A stretch of 64,000 nt of DNA, taken from NCBI GenBank assembly GCA_049595035.1, contig JBMYKD010000005.1:1-64000 (forward strand), in the 5' to 3' direction. Positions 6,870-15,272 of the stretch are shown here, piece by piece. A model generated the notes under the pieces. That model was not told the origin of the DNA, searched no databases, and saw only the letters and a program-made list of their open reading frames with translations. Every line of letters starts with the position of its first letter. Within the stretch, counting starts at the first letter, position 1. Origin of the DNA: UBA12202 sp049595035 (GTDB lineage Bacteria > Pseudomonadota > Alphaproteobacteria > Puniceispirillales > UBA1172). The translations under genes were made by a program, and so were the position numbers.

Positions 6870-7835
6870 ATGTTCATGTCACATCTTTCTATTCCTGCCC
6901 CTAGCTCACGGTTGCGGCGTTGTCTGTTATCTAGTCCGGCGTCTTCAGCAAAAATGATGGCAAAGGCGGCGGCATCTGATGCTGATGCGGTGTTTCTTGA
7001 TCTGGAAGATTCGGTTGCGCCCAATGCCAAGGCCGAGGCACGTCATCTTGCGATTGAGGCGTTAAAATCCAATGACTGGCGCGGGGCTGGCAAATCCGTA
7101 TCTGTTCGCGTTAATGGACTGGATACCGCATGGACAACCGAAGATATAACCACGCTGATAAAAGAAGCTGGTCGCCATATTGATACATTCATTATTCCTA
7201 AAGTAGGATGCCGTGATGATCTCTATGCCGCGGATGTCATGATCACCCAGACGTGCCGTGCGGTTGGGTTAGACAGGATCATCACCATGGAAGGTCTGAT
7301 AGAAAGCGCGGCAGGTGTCATGGCAATTAATGATATCGCTGGTTATAATCGTTATATTGGCAATTTGCGATTAGAAGCCTTACATTTTGGGGCAGGTGAT
7401 TATGCCGCGACTATTCGTTCGCCCACAATTTCCATTGGTGGGGCAATCCCCGATTATCCGGGGGATATCTGGCATTATCCCCTATCGGCTATGGTTGCCG
7501 CCTGTCATTCCAACGGAGTTGTTCCCATGGATAGTGCATATGGTGATTTTAATGACCCGGATGGCTATATAGTGGTCGCAAAGCGGGCACGGGCGTTAGG
7601 CATGGCAGGAAAATGGGCTATTCATCCGTCCCAGATTGCGCTGGCTAATGATATATTTACCCCGGACGCCGATAGCATTGCCCGAGCTGAGGCCATGATC
7701 CGCGCGTTAGAAGCATCAGAAGAAGCAGGTGCAGGCGCGGTTATGTATGAAGGACAGATGATTGATGCGGCATCAACCCGAATGGCAGAAAACATTGTTG
7801 CCATGGCAAGGATGCTCAAACAAAATCAACGCTAA
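6870..7835 (+). CDS. HpcH/HpaI aldolase family, CitE / malyl-CoA lyase-like
   Basis: A 321-residue TIM-barrel lyase. Diagnostic stretches are SRLRRCLLSSPASSAKMMAK with the CoA-contacting Arg, VFLDLEDSVAP with acidic metal ligands, ITMEGLIESAAGVM, LHFGAGDYAA, and KWAIHPSQI near the C-terminus. Relatives cleave or condense malyl-CoA, beta-methylmalyl-CoA, citramalyl-CoA or citryl-ACP. Glycerate 2-kinase begins 4 bases after it, so a role in glyoxylate/C1-C2 metabolism (malyl-CoA to glyoxylate and acetyl-CoA) is a sensible inference. The exact substrate cannot be read from the sequence. The start could be the Met two codons in. Confidence 0.8.
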   Translation: MFMSHLSIPAPSSRLRRCLLSSPASSAKMMAKAAASDADAVFLDLEDSVAPNAKAEARHLAIEALKSNDWRGAGKSVSVRVNGLDTAWTTEDITTLIKEAGRHIDTFIIPKVGCRDDLYAADVMITQTCRAVGLDRIITMEGLIESAAGVMAINDIAGYNRYIGNLRLEALHFGAGDYAATIRSPTISIGGAIPDYPGDIWHYPLSAMVAACHSNGVVPMDSAYGDFNDPDGYIVVAKRARALGMAGKWAIHPSQIALANDIFTPDADSIARAEAMIRALEASEEAGAGAVMYEGQMIDAASTRMAENIVAMARMLKQNQR

Positions 7836-7839
7836 CACC

Positions 7840-9156
7840 ATGTCAGCAGATTGGCGACAAATAGCTATTGCTATTTATGATAAGGTCGTTGCAACAGGTC
7901 AACCTGATCATGTTGTCAGGCAAGCGTTATCACAGATGAATGTAGCAAATATCTCTGCGGTGCTGGCGGTTGGCAAGGCGGCGATTGGCATGGCGCAATC
8001 TGCATATCGATGCGGGGTGCAGGTTGATCCTGATAAAGCGCTTATTATCGCGCCATATAGTGATCAATCCGATACCGCCATGATGGATCAGCATAATAGC
8101 CTATCATGGCCATTGATTTCATCTGCCCATCCGGTGCCAGATCATAACAGTCTTATGGCAGGGCAAAGGGCGTCAGCATTATGCCAGTCCCTTGCTGATG
8201 ATGATCATATGCTGGTGCTGTTAAGTGGGGGTGCGTCAGCGCTGATGGTAAATCCCCAGCCGCCATTAACGCTTGCGGATAAAATCATTTTGAATGAACG
8301 CCTATTGGCTAGTGGCGGTGATATTCACCAGATTAACGCCGTCCGGCGTCTGGTATCTCAAATCAAGGGTGGACGTATGGCGCGGATGACAGCACCGGCG
8401 CAAGTGACTCAGCTGATCATATCCGATGTTGATAATGATCAGCTATCATCTATCGCAAGCGGTATCATGGCTGCCAATCCAATGTCATTATCCGAACATC
8501 TGGCTGTTATAGATAGCCTTGGTCTGAATGATTTGCCATTTATGCCCGTTTTGGCGGATCAGCTTGCTAAAGATGCTATGCTGGCTCCATTATTGCCAGA
8601 TGATCCGGTATTTGAGCATGTCAAAAGTCACATTCTCGCTAGCAATAGACAAATGATACACACCGGAGTCATATCTTCGGTTTTTGCCGAAAATCATGAT
8701 GATGACGCTTCCCCCCTGCCGCTGATAACAGATTATCCAAGGCTGTCGGGTGAAGCCAGCCAGATGGGCAGGCGTCTGGCAGAGGCGACGATATCAGCCG
8801 TCAACAGCAGAAAACAGCCGGTGATCGGGATCACCGGGGGGGAAACGGTAGTAACATTACCGGCAGATCATGGTCGGGGTGGCCGGTCACAAGAACTGGC
8901 TCTTGCCTTTGCGCTAGCCATGCAGGATAAGAATATGCCATGGCTTATTCTGGCCGCTGGAACTGATGGCAGAGATGGGCCAACGGATGCTGCTGGCGCC
9001 ATTCTCAATAGCCAGATGCCGCTGGATAAAGTGGCCGCAGAATATGCCCTGAGGCATCATGATGCATGGACAATATTAGATCAGATGGAAGGCTTGTTTC
9101 GACCGGGTGCAAGTGGTACTAATCTGGCTGATCTTGTTGTTATCCTAGCAGGATAA
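7840..9156 (+). CDS. Glycerate 2-kinase, MOFRL family
   Basis: A 438-residue enzyme of the GckA/TtuD (DUF4147 plus MOFRL) family that phosphorylates D-glycerate to 2-phosphoglycerate. Motifs are LLSGGASALM (near residue 130), IKGGRMA, GITGGETVVTL, GRGGRSQELALAFA and the C-terminal AAGTDGRDGPTDAAGA. The start MSADWRQIAIAIYDKV at 7840 gives the usual family length and clears the upstream stop by 4 bases, whereas the longer frame would overlap the lyase by about 75 bases. Older annotations call this family hydroxypyruvate reductase. With the lyase it suggests glyoxylate is fed to glycolysis through glycerate. Confidence 0.85.
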   Translation: MSADWRQIAIAIYDKVVATGQPDHVVRQALSQMNVANISAVLAVGKAAIGMAQSAYRCGVQVDPDKALIIAPYSDQSDTAMMDQHNSLSWPLISSAHPVPDHNSLMAGQRASALCQSLADDDHMLVLLSGGASALMVNPQPPLTLADKIILNERLLASGGDIHQINAVRRLVSQIKGGRMARMTAPAQVTQLIISDVDNDQLSSIASGIMAANPMSLSEHLAVIDSLGLNDLPFMPVLADQLAKDAMLAPLLPDDPVFEHVKSHILASNRQMIHTGVISSVFAENHDDDASPLPLITDYPRLSGEASQMGRRLAEATISAVNSRKQPVIGITGGETVVTLPADHGRGGRSQELALAFALAMQDKNMPWLILAAGTDGRDGPTDAAGAILNSQMPLDKVAAEYALRHHDAWTILDQMEGLFRPGASGTNLADLVVILAG

Positions 9157-9212
9157 ATGGCAAATTGAGTAGATAGCTCATCAATAAAGACTCTATTTAT
9201 GGTACAAGGCTG

Positions 9213-9686
9213 ATGAAAATACGATTGATAGCATTTTTAACGCTGATATGTTCAGGCATAATGGCAAACGCGCATGCTGATGAAATCAGGATTGGTGATC
9301 TGATCTTGCATGATCCTTGGATCAAGGCAACGACCGGAAACAAACCTGTGACTGGCGGTTATGTCATGATAGATAATCAGGCAGATAGCGATGACCGGTT
9401 AATCGGTGTTGAAGCTGATTTTGCAGGCAAGTCAGAAATCCATGAAATGAAAATGGTCAATAACGTCATGAAGATGCGGCCATTAGTGGATGGTCTGGTT
9501 TTGCCGGCAGGCGAACATACCATGCTTAAGCCGGGTGGATATCATCTTATGTTCATGAAGCTCAAAGAACCGATTAACATGGATCAACGTTACGCCATTA
9601 CTCTGATATTTGAAAAAGCCGGGCCGGTTGAAATTAGCTTGATGGCCAAAAACCCCAACGGCATGCAATCGCATTTGCATGAATAG
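9213..9686 (+). CDS. PCu(A)C periplasmic copper chaperone
   Basis: A 157-residue secreted protein. The signal peptide (MKIRLIAFLTLICSGIMANA) is cleaved near HADEIRIGD. The Cu(I)-binding residues H77, M88, H111 and M113 follow the H-X10-M-X21/22-H-X-M spacing of the PCu(A)C family, with extra Met residues nearby (HEMKMVNNVMKM). Such chaperones carry copper to the CuA or CuB site of cytochrome c oxidase. No Sco gene is adjacent. The C-terminal GMQSHLHE adds two His. It ends 32 bases before queF. Confidence 0.9.
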   Translation: MKIRLIAFLTLICSGIMANAHADEIRIGDLILHDPWIKATTGNKPVTGGYVMIDNQADSDDRLIGVEADFAGKSEIHEMKMVNNVMKMRPLVDGLVLPAGEHTMLKPGGYHLMFMKLKEPINMDQRYAITLIFEKAGPVEISLMAKNPNGMQSHLHE

Positions 9687-9718
9687 CCATGAATATACTG
9701 GTATGAGGAGATAAACAT

Positions 9719-10168
9719 ATGGATAATCTGACCCATTTGGGCAAACCGTCATCGCTTCCGCAATCACCCGAAGAAGCCGTGCTTGACCGGGTGCCTAATC
9801 CGCATCCTGATACCATGTTTGTGGCGCGTTTTACCCAGCCTGAGTTTACTTCACTCTGTCCGGTGACCGCTCAGCCCGATTTTGCCCATCTTATGATTGA
9901 CTATATCCCTAATCAATGGATGGTGGAATCCAAATCCCTTAAAATATACCTGAACAGTTTCCGCAATCATCAGGATTTTCATGAAGCATGCACTGTTGGT
10001 ATCGGTAAACGTATAACAGAACTGCTAGAACCACACTGGTTCCGGATTGGCGGCTACTGGTATCCGCGTGGCGGAATGCCGATAGATGTATTCTGGCAAT
10101 ATGGGACGCCCCCAGAAGGTGTCTGGATTCCCGAACAGGGCGTTGCCGGATACAGAGGCCGCGGTTAA
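9719..10168 (+). CDS. queF: NADPH-dependent preQ0 reductase
   Basis: A 149-residue short-form (unimodular) QueF, which reduces 7-cyano-7-deazaguanine to preQ1 for queuosine tRNA modification. The catalytic Cys is C47 in PEFTSLCPVTAQPDFAHL, with the partner Asp at D54, and the substrate Glu and His lie in KSLKIYLNSFRNHQDFHE. GAGGAG precedes the ATG. Length matches the Bacillus-type enzyme rather than the double-length E. coli form. No other queuosine gene is in the window. Confidence 0.95.
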   Translation: MDNLTHLGKPSSLPQSPEEAVLDRVPNPHPDTMFVARFTQPEFTSLCPVTAQPDFAHLMIDYIPNQWMVESKSLKIYLNSFRNHQDFHEACTVGIGKRITELLEPHWFRIGGYWYPRGGMPIDVFWQYGTPPEGVWIPEQGVAGYRGRG

Positions 10169-10171
10169 CCT

Positions 10172-10195
10172 GATCTTCCACAAAGGGGAAGGATC
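10172..10195. terminator. Hairpin between convergent queF and the dehydratase
   Basis: GATCTTCC (10172-10179) pairs with GGAAGGATC (10187-10195) with one bulged base. It starts 4 bases past the queF stop and overlaps the stop codon of the opposing gene. No U-tract follows, so intrinsic termination is doubtful. Confidence 0.3.
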
Positions 10196-11168
10196 ATGGC
10201 GCAAAGGCAAGGGCGCGGGCAAACATAGCCTGATCAACATTTCCACCTGAAATAATGACGACGCTTGTTTTGTCCTTGGCCTCGATTTTTCCTGATAGGA
10301 TAGCGGCTAATGCAACAGCACCACCCGGTTCAGCCACACATTTAAGATATTGCCATGCTCTTGCCATTGCCATTAATGCTTCATCATCACTAACACTTAC
10401 CGCTTTGCTGACATGTTCCCTGTTGATAGCAAAGGTCATTTCCCCCGGCATGGCGGTAATAATGGAATCACAGATAGATCGCGCGTCGGGATCATTACTA
10501 ACCCGCTTACCTTGTTCTAGTGATCGCTTAAAATCATCAAATCCATCTGGTTCCGCGGCAATGATATCAATGTCCAGAAAATGATGATGAATGCCAATGC
10601 TGATGCCAGCCAGCAAACCACCTCCTCCGGTGCAACAGATTAACTGATCTGGGGTAATACTCTGGTCTTTTAGACGATGGGCAATTTCAATCCCTATGGT
10701 GCCTTGTCCCGCAATAACTGGCAGATATTCAAATGGTGGAATTAATGTTGCGCCCTGTTCTTTGGCAATGGCCGCCCCTATATCCTCACGGCTTTCGCTG
10801 TAACGATCATATGTAACAACCTGACCGCCAAATGCTTTTGTATTGGCCACTTTCATGGCTGGTGCGTCTTCTGGCATGATAATGGTGGCTAGCATGCCGC
10901 GAGATGAAGCAGCAGCAGCGACAGCAGCGGCATGATTGCCAGATGAATAGGCAACGACATGGGTGACATCATCAGACAGATTCCATATGGCATTGATTGC
11001 CCCGCGAAACTTGAATGATCCGGTTTTCTGTAATGGTTCTGCTTTAACAAGAACGCGGCCACCCACTAGCTGGTTAAGCAGTGGTGATTCCAGCAAAGGG
11101 GTTTGCACAATATGCGGAGCTGTTCGTTTAACCGCTTCTTCAAGGTCTGGATAGGTTGGTAATTTCAT
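10194..11168 (-). CDS. Serine/threonine dehydratase-like PLP enzyme without ACT domain
   Basis: A 324-residue fold-type II PLP enzyme. The Schiff-base Lys is K53 in KTGSFKFRGA; the phosphate cradle is the glycine loop TGGGGLLAG; SSGNHAAAVA is the substrate loop. The start MKLPTYPDLEE at 11168 has an AGGA ribosome site, unlike an in-frame Met 45 bases upstream. Unlike IlvA at 24809 it has no regulatory ACT domain, so it is probably catabolic. L-threonine or L-serine ammonia-lyase, serine racemase and threo-3-hydroxyaspartate ammonia-lyase all remain possible. It is divergent from dapA. Confidence 0.8.
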   Translation of the reverse strand: MKLPTYPDLEEAVKRTAPHIVQTPLLESPLLNQLVGGRVLVKAEPLQKTGSFKFRGAINAIWNLSDDVTHVVAYSSGNHAAAVAAAASSRGMLATIIMPEDAPAMKVANTKAFGGQVVTYDRYSESREDIGAAIAKEQGATLIPPFEYLPVIAGQGTIGIEIAHRLKDQSITPDQLICCTGGGGLLAGISIGIHHHFLDIDIIAAEPDGFDDFKRSLEQGKRVSNDPDARSICDSIITAMPGEMTFAINREHVSKAVSVSDDEALMAMARAWQYLKCVAEPGGAVALAAILSGKIEAKDKTSVVIISGGNVDQAMFARALAFAP

Positions 11169-11257
11169 GCTTTTGTCCTGATGGTGTCTTTCTGGCATAT
11201 TCTGATCTGGCAACAGATATCATGATAGTCTAAATCTTTCTTCATGAAAACGAAACC

Positions 11258-11286
11258 TTGAAGTATGGCGCGGTTAGTTTTATTGT
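11258..11286 (+). promoter_or_regulatory. dapA promoter
   Basis: TTGAAG (11258-11263) and TATTGT (11281-11286) with a 17-base spacer lie 40 bases before the dapA start. Confidence 0.45.
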
Positions 11287-11325
11287 CGCTCCTGATTATC
11301 ACTTCACTCTATGGGATATAAGACA

Positions 11326-12219
11326 ATGATGACAGGCGATCCATTATTTCGGGGTTCATATGTTGCTTTGGTGACGCCATTTTCAAATGGTGTTGTTGAT
11401 GAAGCCGCATTTCGAAAACTGGTATCCTGGCAAATTGATCAGGGCACAAATGGTCTTATCCCTGTTGGTACGACAGGTGAGTCGCCAACCCTTAGCCATG
11501 ATGAACATAAACAGGTCGTGGAATTATGTATTGATGAAGCCGCTGGCCGTGTGCCGGTCATTGCGGGTGCCGGATCAAATGCAACTGCAGAAGCGGTTGA
11601 TTTTGTTCGTCATGCAAGTCAGGCCGGGGCAGATGCGGTTCTTGTTGTGACCCCATATTACAATAAACCAACCCAGAATGGCCTGATGCGTCATTATGAG
11701 GCTGTTGCCGATGCATCTGATGTGCCTGTTGTGATCTATGATATTCCGGGGCGTTCAGTGGTCAGCATGGATATTGATACCATGGTTGCACTAGCCGAAC
11801 ATGATAATATTACCGGCGTCAAGGATAGCTCTCAGGATTTATCAAGACCGACCATGCTGGCAAATGCTATCGGATCAGGATTCAGCCTGCTATCTGGCGA
11901 AGATGGAACAGCCTTGCCGTTTCGTGCTGCCGGTGGCCATGGATGTATTTCTGTAACAGCTAATATTGCCCCGCGTCTGTTATCTGATATGCATGCCGCA
12001 TGGGATAAGGGTGATATCGCTGAAGCGATGGCGATAAATGCCAGATTAATGCCGCTTCATAGTGCGATGTTCTGTGAAACAAGTCCGGGGCCGGTGAAAT
12101 ATGCGGCTAGTCTGTTAGGAATGGGAAGCGCGGATATGCGTCTGCCCATGACGTCTATTTCAGATGCCTCAAAACAGACCATCAAACAGGTGATGCAACA
12201 GCTTGAGTTAATCAGTTAG
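11326..12219 (+). CDS. dapA: 4-hydroxy-tetrahydrodipicolinate synthase
   Basis: A 297-residue TIM-barrel aldolase that condenses pyruvate with aspartate semialdehyde in lysine and diaminopimelate synthesis. Visible residues are the TTGESPTL substrate loop, Tyr in VVTPYYNKPTQNG and VIYDIPGRS, and the Schiff-base Lys in GVKDSS. The ATG at 11326 has GGGA eight bases upstream; one further upstream at 11311 has no ribosome site. smpB follows after 17 bases, a common dapA-smpB arrangement in alphaproteobacteria. Confidence 0.95.
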   Translation: MMTGDPLFRGSYVALVTPFSNGVVDEAAFRKLVSWQIDQGTNGLIPVGTTGESPTLSHDEHKQVVELCIDEAAGRVPVIAGAGSNATAEAVDFVRHASQAGADAVLVVTPYYNKPTQNGLMRHYEAVADASDVPVVIYDIPGRSVVSMDIDTMVALAEHDNITGVKDSSQDLSRPTMLANAIGSGFSLLSGEDGTALPFRAAGGHGCISVTANIAPRLLSDMHAAWDKGDIAEAMAINARLMPLHSAMFCETSPGPVKYAASLLGMGSADMRLPMTSISDASKQTIKQVMQQLELIS

Positions 12220-12236
12220 GGATATAGGGGATCAAA

Positions 12237-12701
12237 ATGGCCTCTCATATATCTGTGGGACGTGTTGCGGAAAATCGCAAGGCGCGCCATGATTATGATA
12301 TCATTGAAACGATTGAGGCCGGACTTGTTCTTTTTGGCAGTGAGGTTAAATCCTTGCGGCTAGGTCGTGCCAGCATTGCGGAAGCTTATGCCGGTGAAGA
12401 AAATGGCCGCTTAGTTCTAATCAATGCCAATATTCCCGAATATGATGGGGCGCGTGATAATCATCAACCCAAGCGTATCCGTTATCTATTGCTGAAGAAA
12501 AAAGAACAGAACCGTCTGCTTGGCCATATCAATCGTGATGGTATGACAGTAGTGCCACTGAGCATCTATTTCAATGATCGGGGTATAGCCAAAGTGTCAC
12601 TAGGATTAGCCAAAGGCCGGAAAAAACACGATAAACGTGAAGCAATCAAACGCCGCGACTGGGATCGCCAGAAAGCAAGAGTCCTCAAGGGTGATCTATA
12701 A
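12237..12701 (+). CDS. smpB: SsrA-binding protein
   Basis: A 154-residue tmRNA-binding protein of normal length. It shows the OB-fold core ARHDYDIIETIEAGLVLFGSEVK, LINANIPEY, KRIRYLLLKKKE and the basic tail GRKKHDKREAIKRRDWDRQK that enters the decoding centre during trans-translation. It is co-transcribed with dapA. Its last 17 bases overlap the 3' end of the convergent uracil-DNA glycosylase gene. Confidence 0.97.
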   Translation: MASHISVGRVAENRKARHDYDIIETIEAGLVLFGSEVKSLRLGRASIAEAYAGEENGRLVLINANIPEYDGARDNHQPKRIRYLLLKKKEQNRLLGHINRDGMTVVPLSIYFNDRGIAKVSLGLAKGRKKHDKREAIKRRDWDRQKARVLKGDL

Positions 12702-13323
12702 TCTGATTGATGCGTGTGAAGATATTGCTAAACATATCTTCGGTAAGGCGCCGCGTCTGGGTGTTATAGCGGGAACAATGATAGGATGAAACAATCATCC
12801 TGCCGTCATCCAGTTGCCATTCACCCCCATGACGGAAACCATAATCACGCCGCCGCAAACCGAGCATATCCAGCAACGTCACATGGGCAATCTGGCCAAG
12901 GGTGAGAAAAACCCTTATCGATGTCATTTGTGCCAGTTCTTTAACCAGAAACTGGCGACAGGTTTTGACTTCGATGGGGAGGGGTTTGTTTTGCGGGGGC
13001 AAACAGCGCACGGCATTAATGACACGCGCCCCATGCAATTCCAGATCATCATCACCATCAGGATCAAACTGGCCCGATGCCCAGCCATGGGTCAGCATCA
13101 TCTGATATAATAAATTACCAGCAAAATCCCCGGTAAATGGTCGCCCTGTCCGGTTTGCCCCACGCAATCCGGGGGCAAGCCCGATAATGGCAACCTTGGC
13201 ATCCCATGCGCCAAACCCATGCACGGGCGCGTTATACCAATCCGGAAATTTTTCCTGCTGAAGGTGACGAAAGGCAACCAGTCTGGGGCAAAGTTGGCAA
13301 TCTTGTGGGGGGTTTAATGACAT
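12685..13323 (-). CDS. Family 5 uracil-DNA glycosylase
   Basis: A 212-residue UDG-superfamily protein resembling Thermus TTUDGB. It has an N-terminal iron-sulfur cysteine pair (CQLCPRL), the water-activating motif GLAPGLRGANRTGRPFTGD, another Cys in VRCLPP, and the C-terminal DNA-wedge motif SSYHCSRYNTQTRRLT. Such enzymes excise uracil, hypoxanthine or other damaged bases. Its ATG directly abuts the TAA... boundary of the NYN gene lying at 13324, so the two genes are back to back in the same direction with zero spacing and likely one operon. Confidence 0.85.
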   Translation of the reverse strand: MSLNPPQDCQLCPRLVAFRHLQQEKFPDWYNAPVHGFGAWDAKVAIIGLAPGLRGANRTGRPFTGDFAGNLLYQMMLTHGWASGQFDPDGDDDLELHGARVINAVRCLPPQNKPLPIEVKTCRQFLVKELAQMTSIRVFLTLGQIAHVTLLDMLGLRRRDYGFRHGGEWQLDDGRMIVSSYHCSRYNTQTRRLTEDMFSNIFTRINQIIDHP

Positions 13324-13944
13324 TTAGCTGGACCTGCTGATGACTTCCGCTTCACCAGTGCTGTGATCTGTATTTATATCATAATGGTCATCATAGTAAT
13401 TTTCCTGACTGTTCTGCGATTGAGCATCGCGTTCGATCAGATGGCGGATTTGGTTAATTTCAATGAAATCATCTGCCTGTCGGCGTAAGGTATCAGCAAC
13501 CAGTTTATGGCTGGAAATAACCGTTACGCTAACGCCTTTATCCTGCACTTCATGCAAAAGACGGCAGAAATCACCATCACCTGAAAACAGAACGACATGC
13601 TCGACATGATTGGCAATCTTGATCATATCCAGTGCCAGTTCCATATCCATATTGCCTTTTATCCGGCGCTGGCCAGTTTCGCTATTGGTAAAATCACGCC
13701 AAGGCTTTGATACTACCGTATAGCCATTATAATCAAGCCAGTCGGCGATGCGTTTGATAGGAGAGTATTCATTATTATCAGGAAGTGCCGTATAATAATA
13801 GGCACGCACCAGATGGCCGGTTTGACGTAATGCCTGCAATAATTTTTCGAAATCGACATCAAATTGTAAGGCCTTTGTGCTGGCATGAAAATTGGAGCCG
13901 TCAATAAATGCGGCAAATCTCTGATCAGGTTTGATATTAAGCAT
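13324..13944 (-). CDS. NYN/PIN-like domain protein, LabA/DUF88 family
   Basis: A 206-residue protein with a NYN nuclease-like fold. Acidic residues expected at the active site are seen in AAFIDGSNFH (near residue 15), MDMELALDMI and VVLFSGDGDFCRLLHEV. The N-terminus is set at MLNIKPDQRFAAFIDGSN; two earlier in-frame Met codons lack ribosome sites and give an atypical extension. The C-terminal 30 residues are polar and low-complexity (SQNSQENYYDDHYD). The family is suspected to act on RNA. It is the upstream gene of the glycosylase. Confidence 0.8.
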   Translation of the reverse strand: MLNIKPDQRFAAFIDGSNFHASTKALQFDVDFEKLLQALRQTGHLVRAYYYTALPDNNEYSPIKRIADWLDYNGYTVVSKPWRDFTNSETGQRRIKGNMDMELALDMIKIANHVEHVVLFSGDGDFCRLLHEVQDKGVSVTVISSHKLVADTLRRQADDFIEINQIRHLIERDAQSQNSQENYYDDHYDINTDHSTGEAEVISRSS

Positions 13945-14069
13945 TGTTATTCTTTCTTTGAATTTCATGGAAAAGGAGATGTAAAAAATGTGTTCAACGA
14001 TAATAAGGTTGCAACTCAAAATTAAATCAGGCAATCATCACACCTGACAGCAATATAAAATTAAATATA

Positions 14070-14570
14070 ATGGATACTACTATCAGAGCATATTTAGGTA
14101 TCGGGGCTAATTTGTCAATATCGGGGCATGATAATCCCAAATCTGGATGTCTTGCGGCGATTGACCTGCTGGTGCAGAATACCGGGCTTACCGTCCTGAA
14201 TATATCGCCATGGTATCGCACCGAACCCGTGCCGGTATCTGACCAGCCATGGTTCTATAACGCGGTTGTTGCAATAGAAACCACTCTGACCCCGGAACAG
14301 CTGATAACCGCTATTCATGCCGTCGAAACTGAAATGGGACGGGTGCGCATGGAAAGAAACGAAGCGCGTGTTATAGATATTGATATCGTTGATTTTGCTG
14401 GCCAGATCAGGGCTGATAATCCGGTATTGCCACATCCGCGAATGCATCAACGTGCCTTTGTGCTTTATCCCTTGCGTGATCTTGAACCTGCCTGGGTACA
14501 TCCGGTTACAAAACAAACGCTTGCTGTCTTGATATCAGAACTTGATGATCAGAATATCAGACCTGAATAA
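14070..14570 (+). CDS. folK: HPPK, 6-hydroxymethyl-dihydropterin pyrophosphokinase
   Basis: A 166-residue folate-pathway kinase that transfers pyrophosphate from ATP to 6-hydroxymethyl-7,8-dihydropterin. It has YLGIGANLS near the N-terminus, SPWYRTEPV, QPWFYNAVVAIET, and the signature ARVIDIDIVDFAGQI followed by LPHPRMHQRAFVLYPL. It is divergent from the NYN gene and lies ahead of rpoZ. folP and folB are not adjacent. Confidence 0.93.
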   Translation: MDTTIRAYLGIGANLSISGHDNPKSGCLAAIDLLVQNTGLTVLNISPWYRTEPVPVSDQPWFYNAVVAIETTLTPEQLITAIHAVETEMGRVRMERNEARVIDIDIVDFAGQIRADNPVLPHPRMHQRAFVLYPLRDLEPAWVHPVTKQTLAVLISELDDQNIRPE

Positions 14571-14630
14571 TGCGCCGGCGATGAGTAGTTATTTCCATAG
14601 GAAAGCCTGAAGGTTGATTGACTTCAGCTA

Positions 14631-14659
14631 TTGTAATTTTCTGATAAATTGATTATAAC
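14631..14659 (+). promoter_or_regulatory. rpoZ promoter
   Basis: TTGTAA (14631-14636) and TATAAC (14654-14659) are separated by 17 bases, 31 bases before the rpoZ ATG. The same -10 hexamer is used at rplM. A TTGACT further upstream is an alternative -35 with poorer spacing. Confidence 0.45.
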
Positions 14660-14689
14660 CCAATTTCCCCAATATATGGAGTAAAAAGC

Positions 14690-15163
14690 ATGGCCCGCGT
14701 CACCGTTGAAGATTGCATTGAAAAAATTAGCAACCGTTTCGATCTTGTTCTTACCGCAGCACAGCGTGCTCGCGGGATTTCATCAGGTGACCCGTTAACC
14801 GTTGATCGTGATAATGACAAAAACCCGGTCGTGGCTCTGCGTGAGATTGCGGCAGAAACTATTTCTACCGAAGACATTCAGGAAGACCTGATCAAAAGTC
14901 TTCAGCAGATCAGCCGCCGCGAAGAAGAACAGACGTCCAACGATGAAGCGGCAAGCATTGCCAAGGATGATATCTCTGCTTATTCCAATGATGGAACAGA
15001 TCAGATTGCTGATGATAGCGGGATGCATCTGGAAACGGCTATGGCTGATGATGCCATATCAACTGAACCAGAGGCGGATCATATGTTTTCTGCTGATGAA
15101 GGTAGTTTTGCCGATGAAGGTGGATTTGGCGACAGTGACCTGAGCGCAGAAGAAGACGCTTAA
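14690..15163 (+). CDS. rpoZ: RNA polymerase omega subunit with long acidic tail
   Basis: A 157-residue omega subunit. The conserved core is residues 1-75 (MARVTVEDCIEKISNRFDLV, ARGISSGD, KNPVVALREIAAETIS). Omega helps assemble beta-prime into RNA polymerase and contributes to a ppGpp site in proteobacteria. After the core comes about 80 residues rich in Asp, Glu and Ser with no predicted fold (ending GGFGDSDLSAEEDA), longer than usual for the family. GGAG precedes the ATG. spoT follows after 109 bases, the usual rpoZ-spoT linkage. Confidence 0.93.
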   Translation: MARVTVEDCIEKISNRFDLVLTAAQRARGISSGDPLTVDRDNDKNPVVALREIAAETISTEDIQEDLIKSLQQISRREEEQTSNDEAASIAKDDISAYSNDGTDQIADDSGMHLETAMADDAISTEPEADHMFSADEGSFADEGGFGDSDLSAEEDA

Positions 15164-15272
15164 ACCTGACAGCCGAAAACTGGTATTCCTGTCTGTCATA
15201 GGCAGATAAAATGATTTTTCATAAATATTCGCTTTTTGCTTGGCATAATGAGCATTTGCATGCGATTCTAAT

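Noticed and set aside
14014..14021. ACTCAAAA half-site resembling the 24-bp palindrome (also at 26104-26111)
   Set aside because: Only one arm is present, one copy is inside hemB coding sequence; expected by chance in AT-rich DNA.
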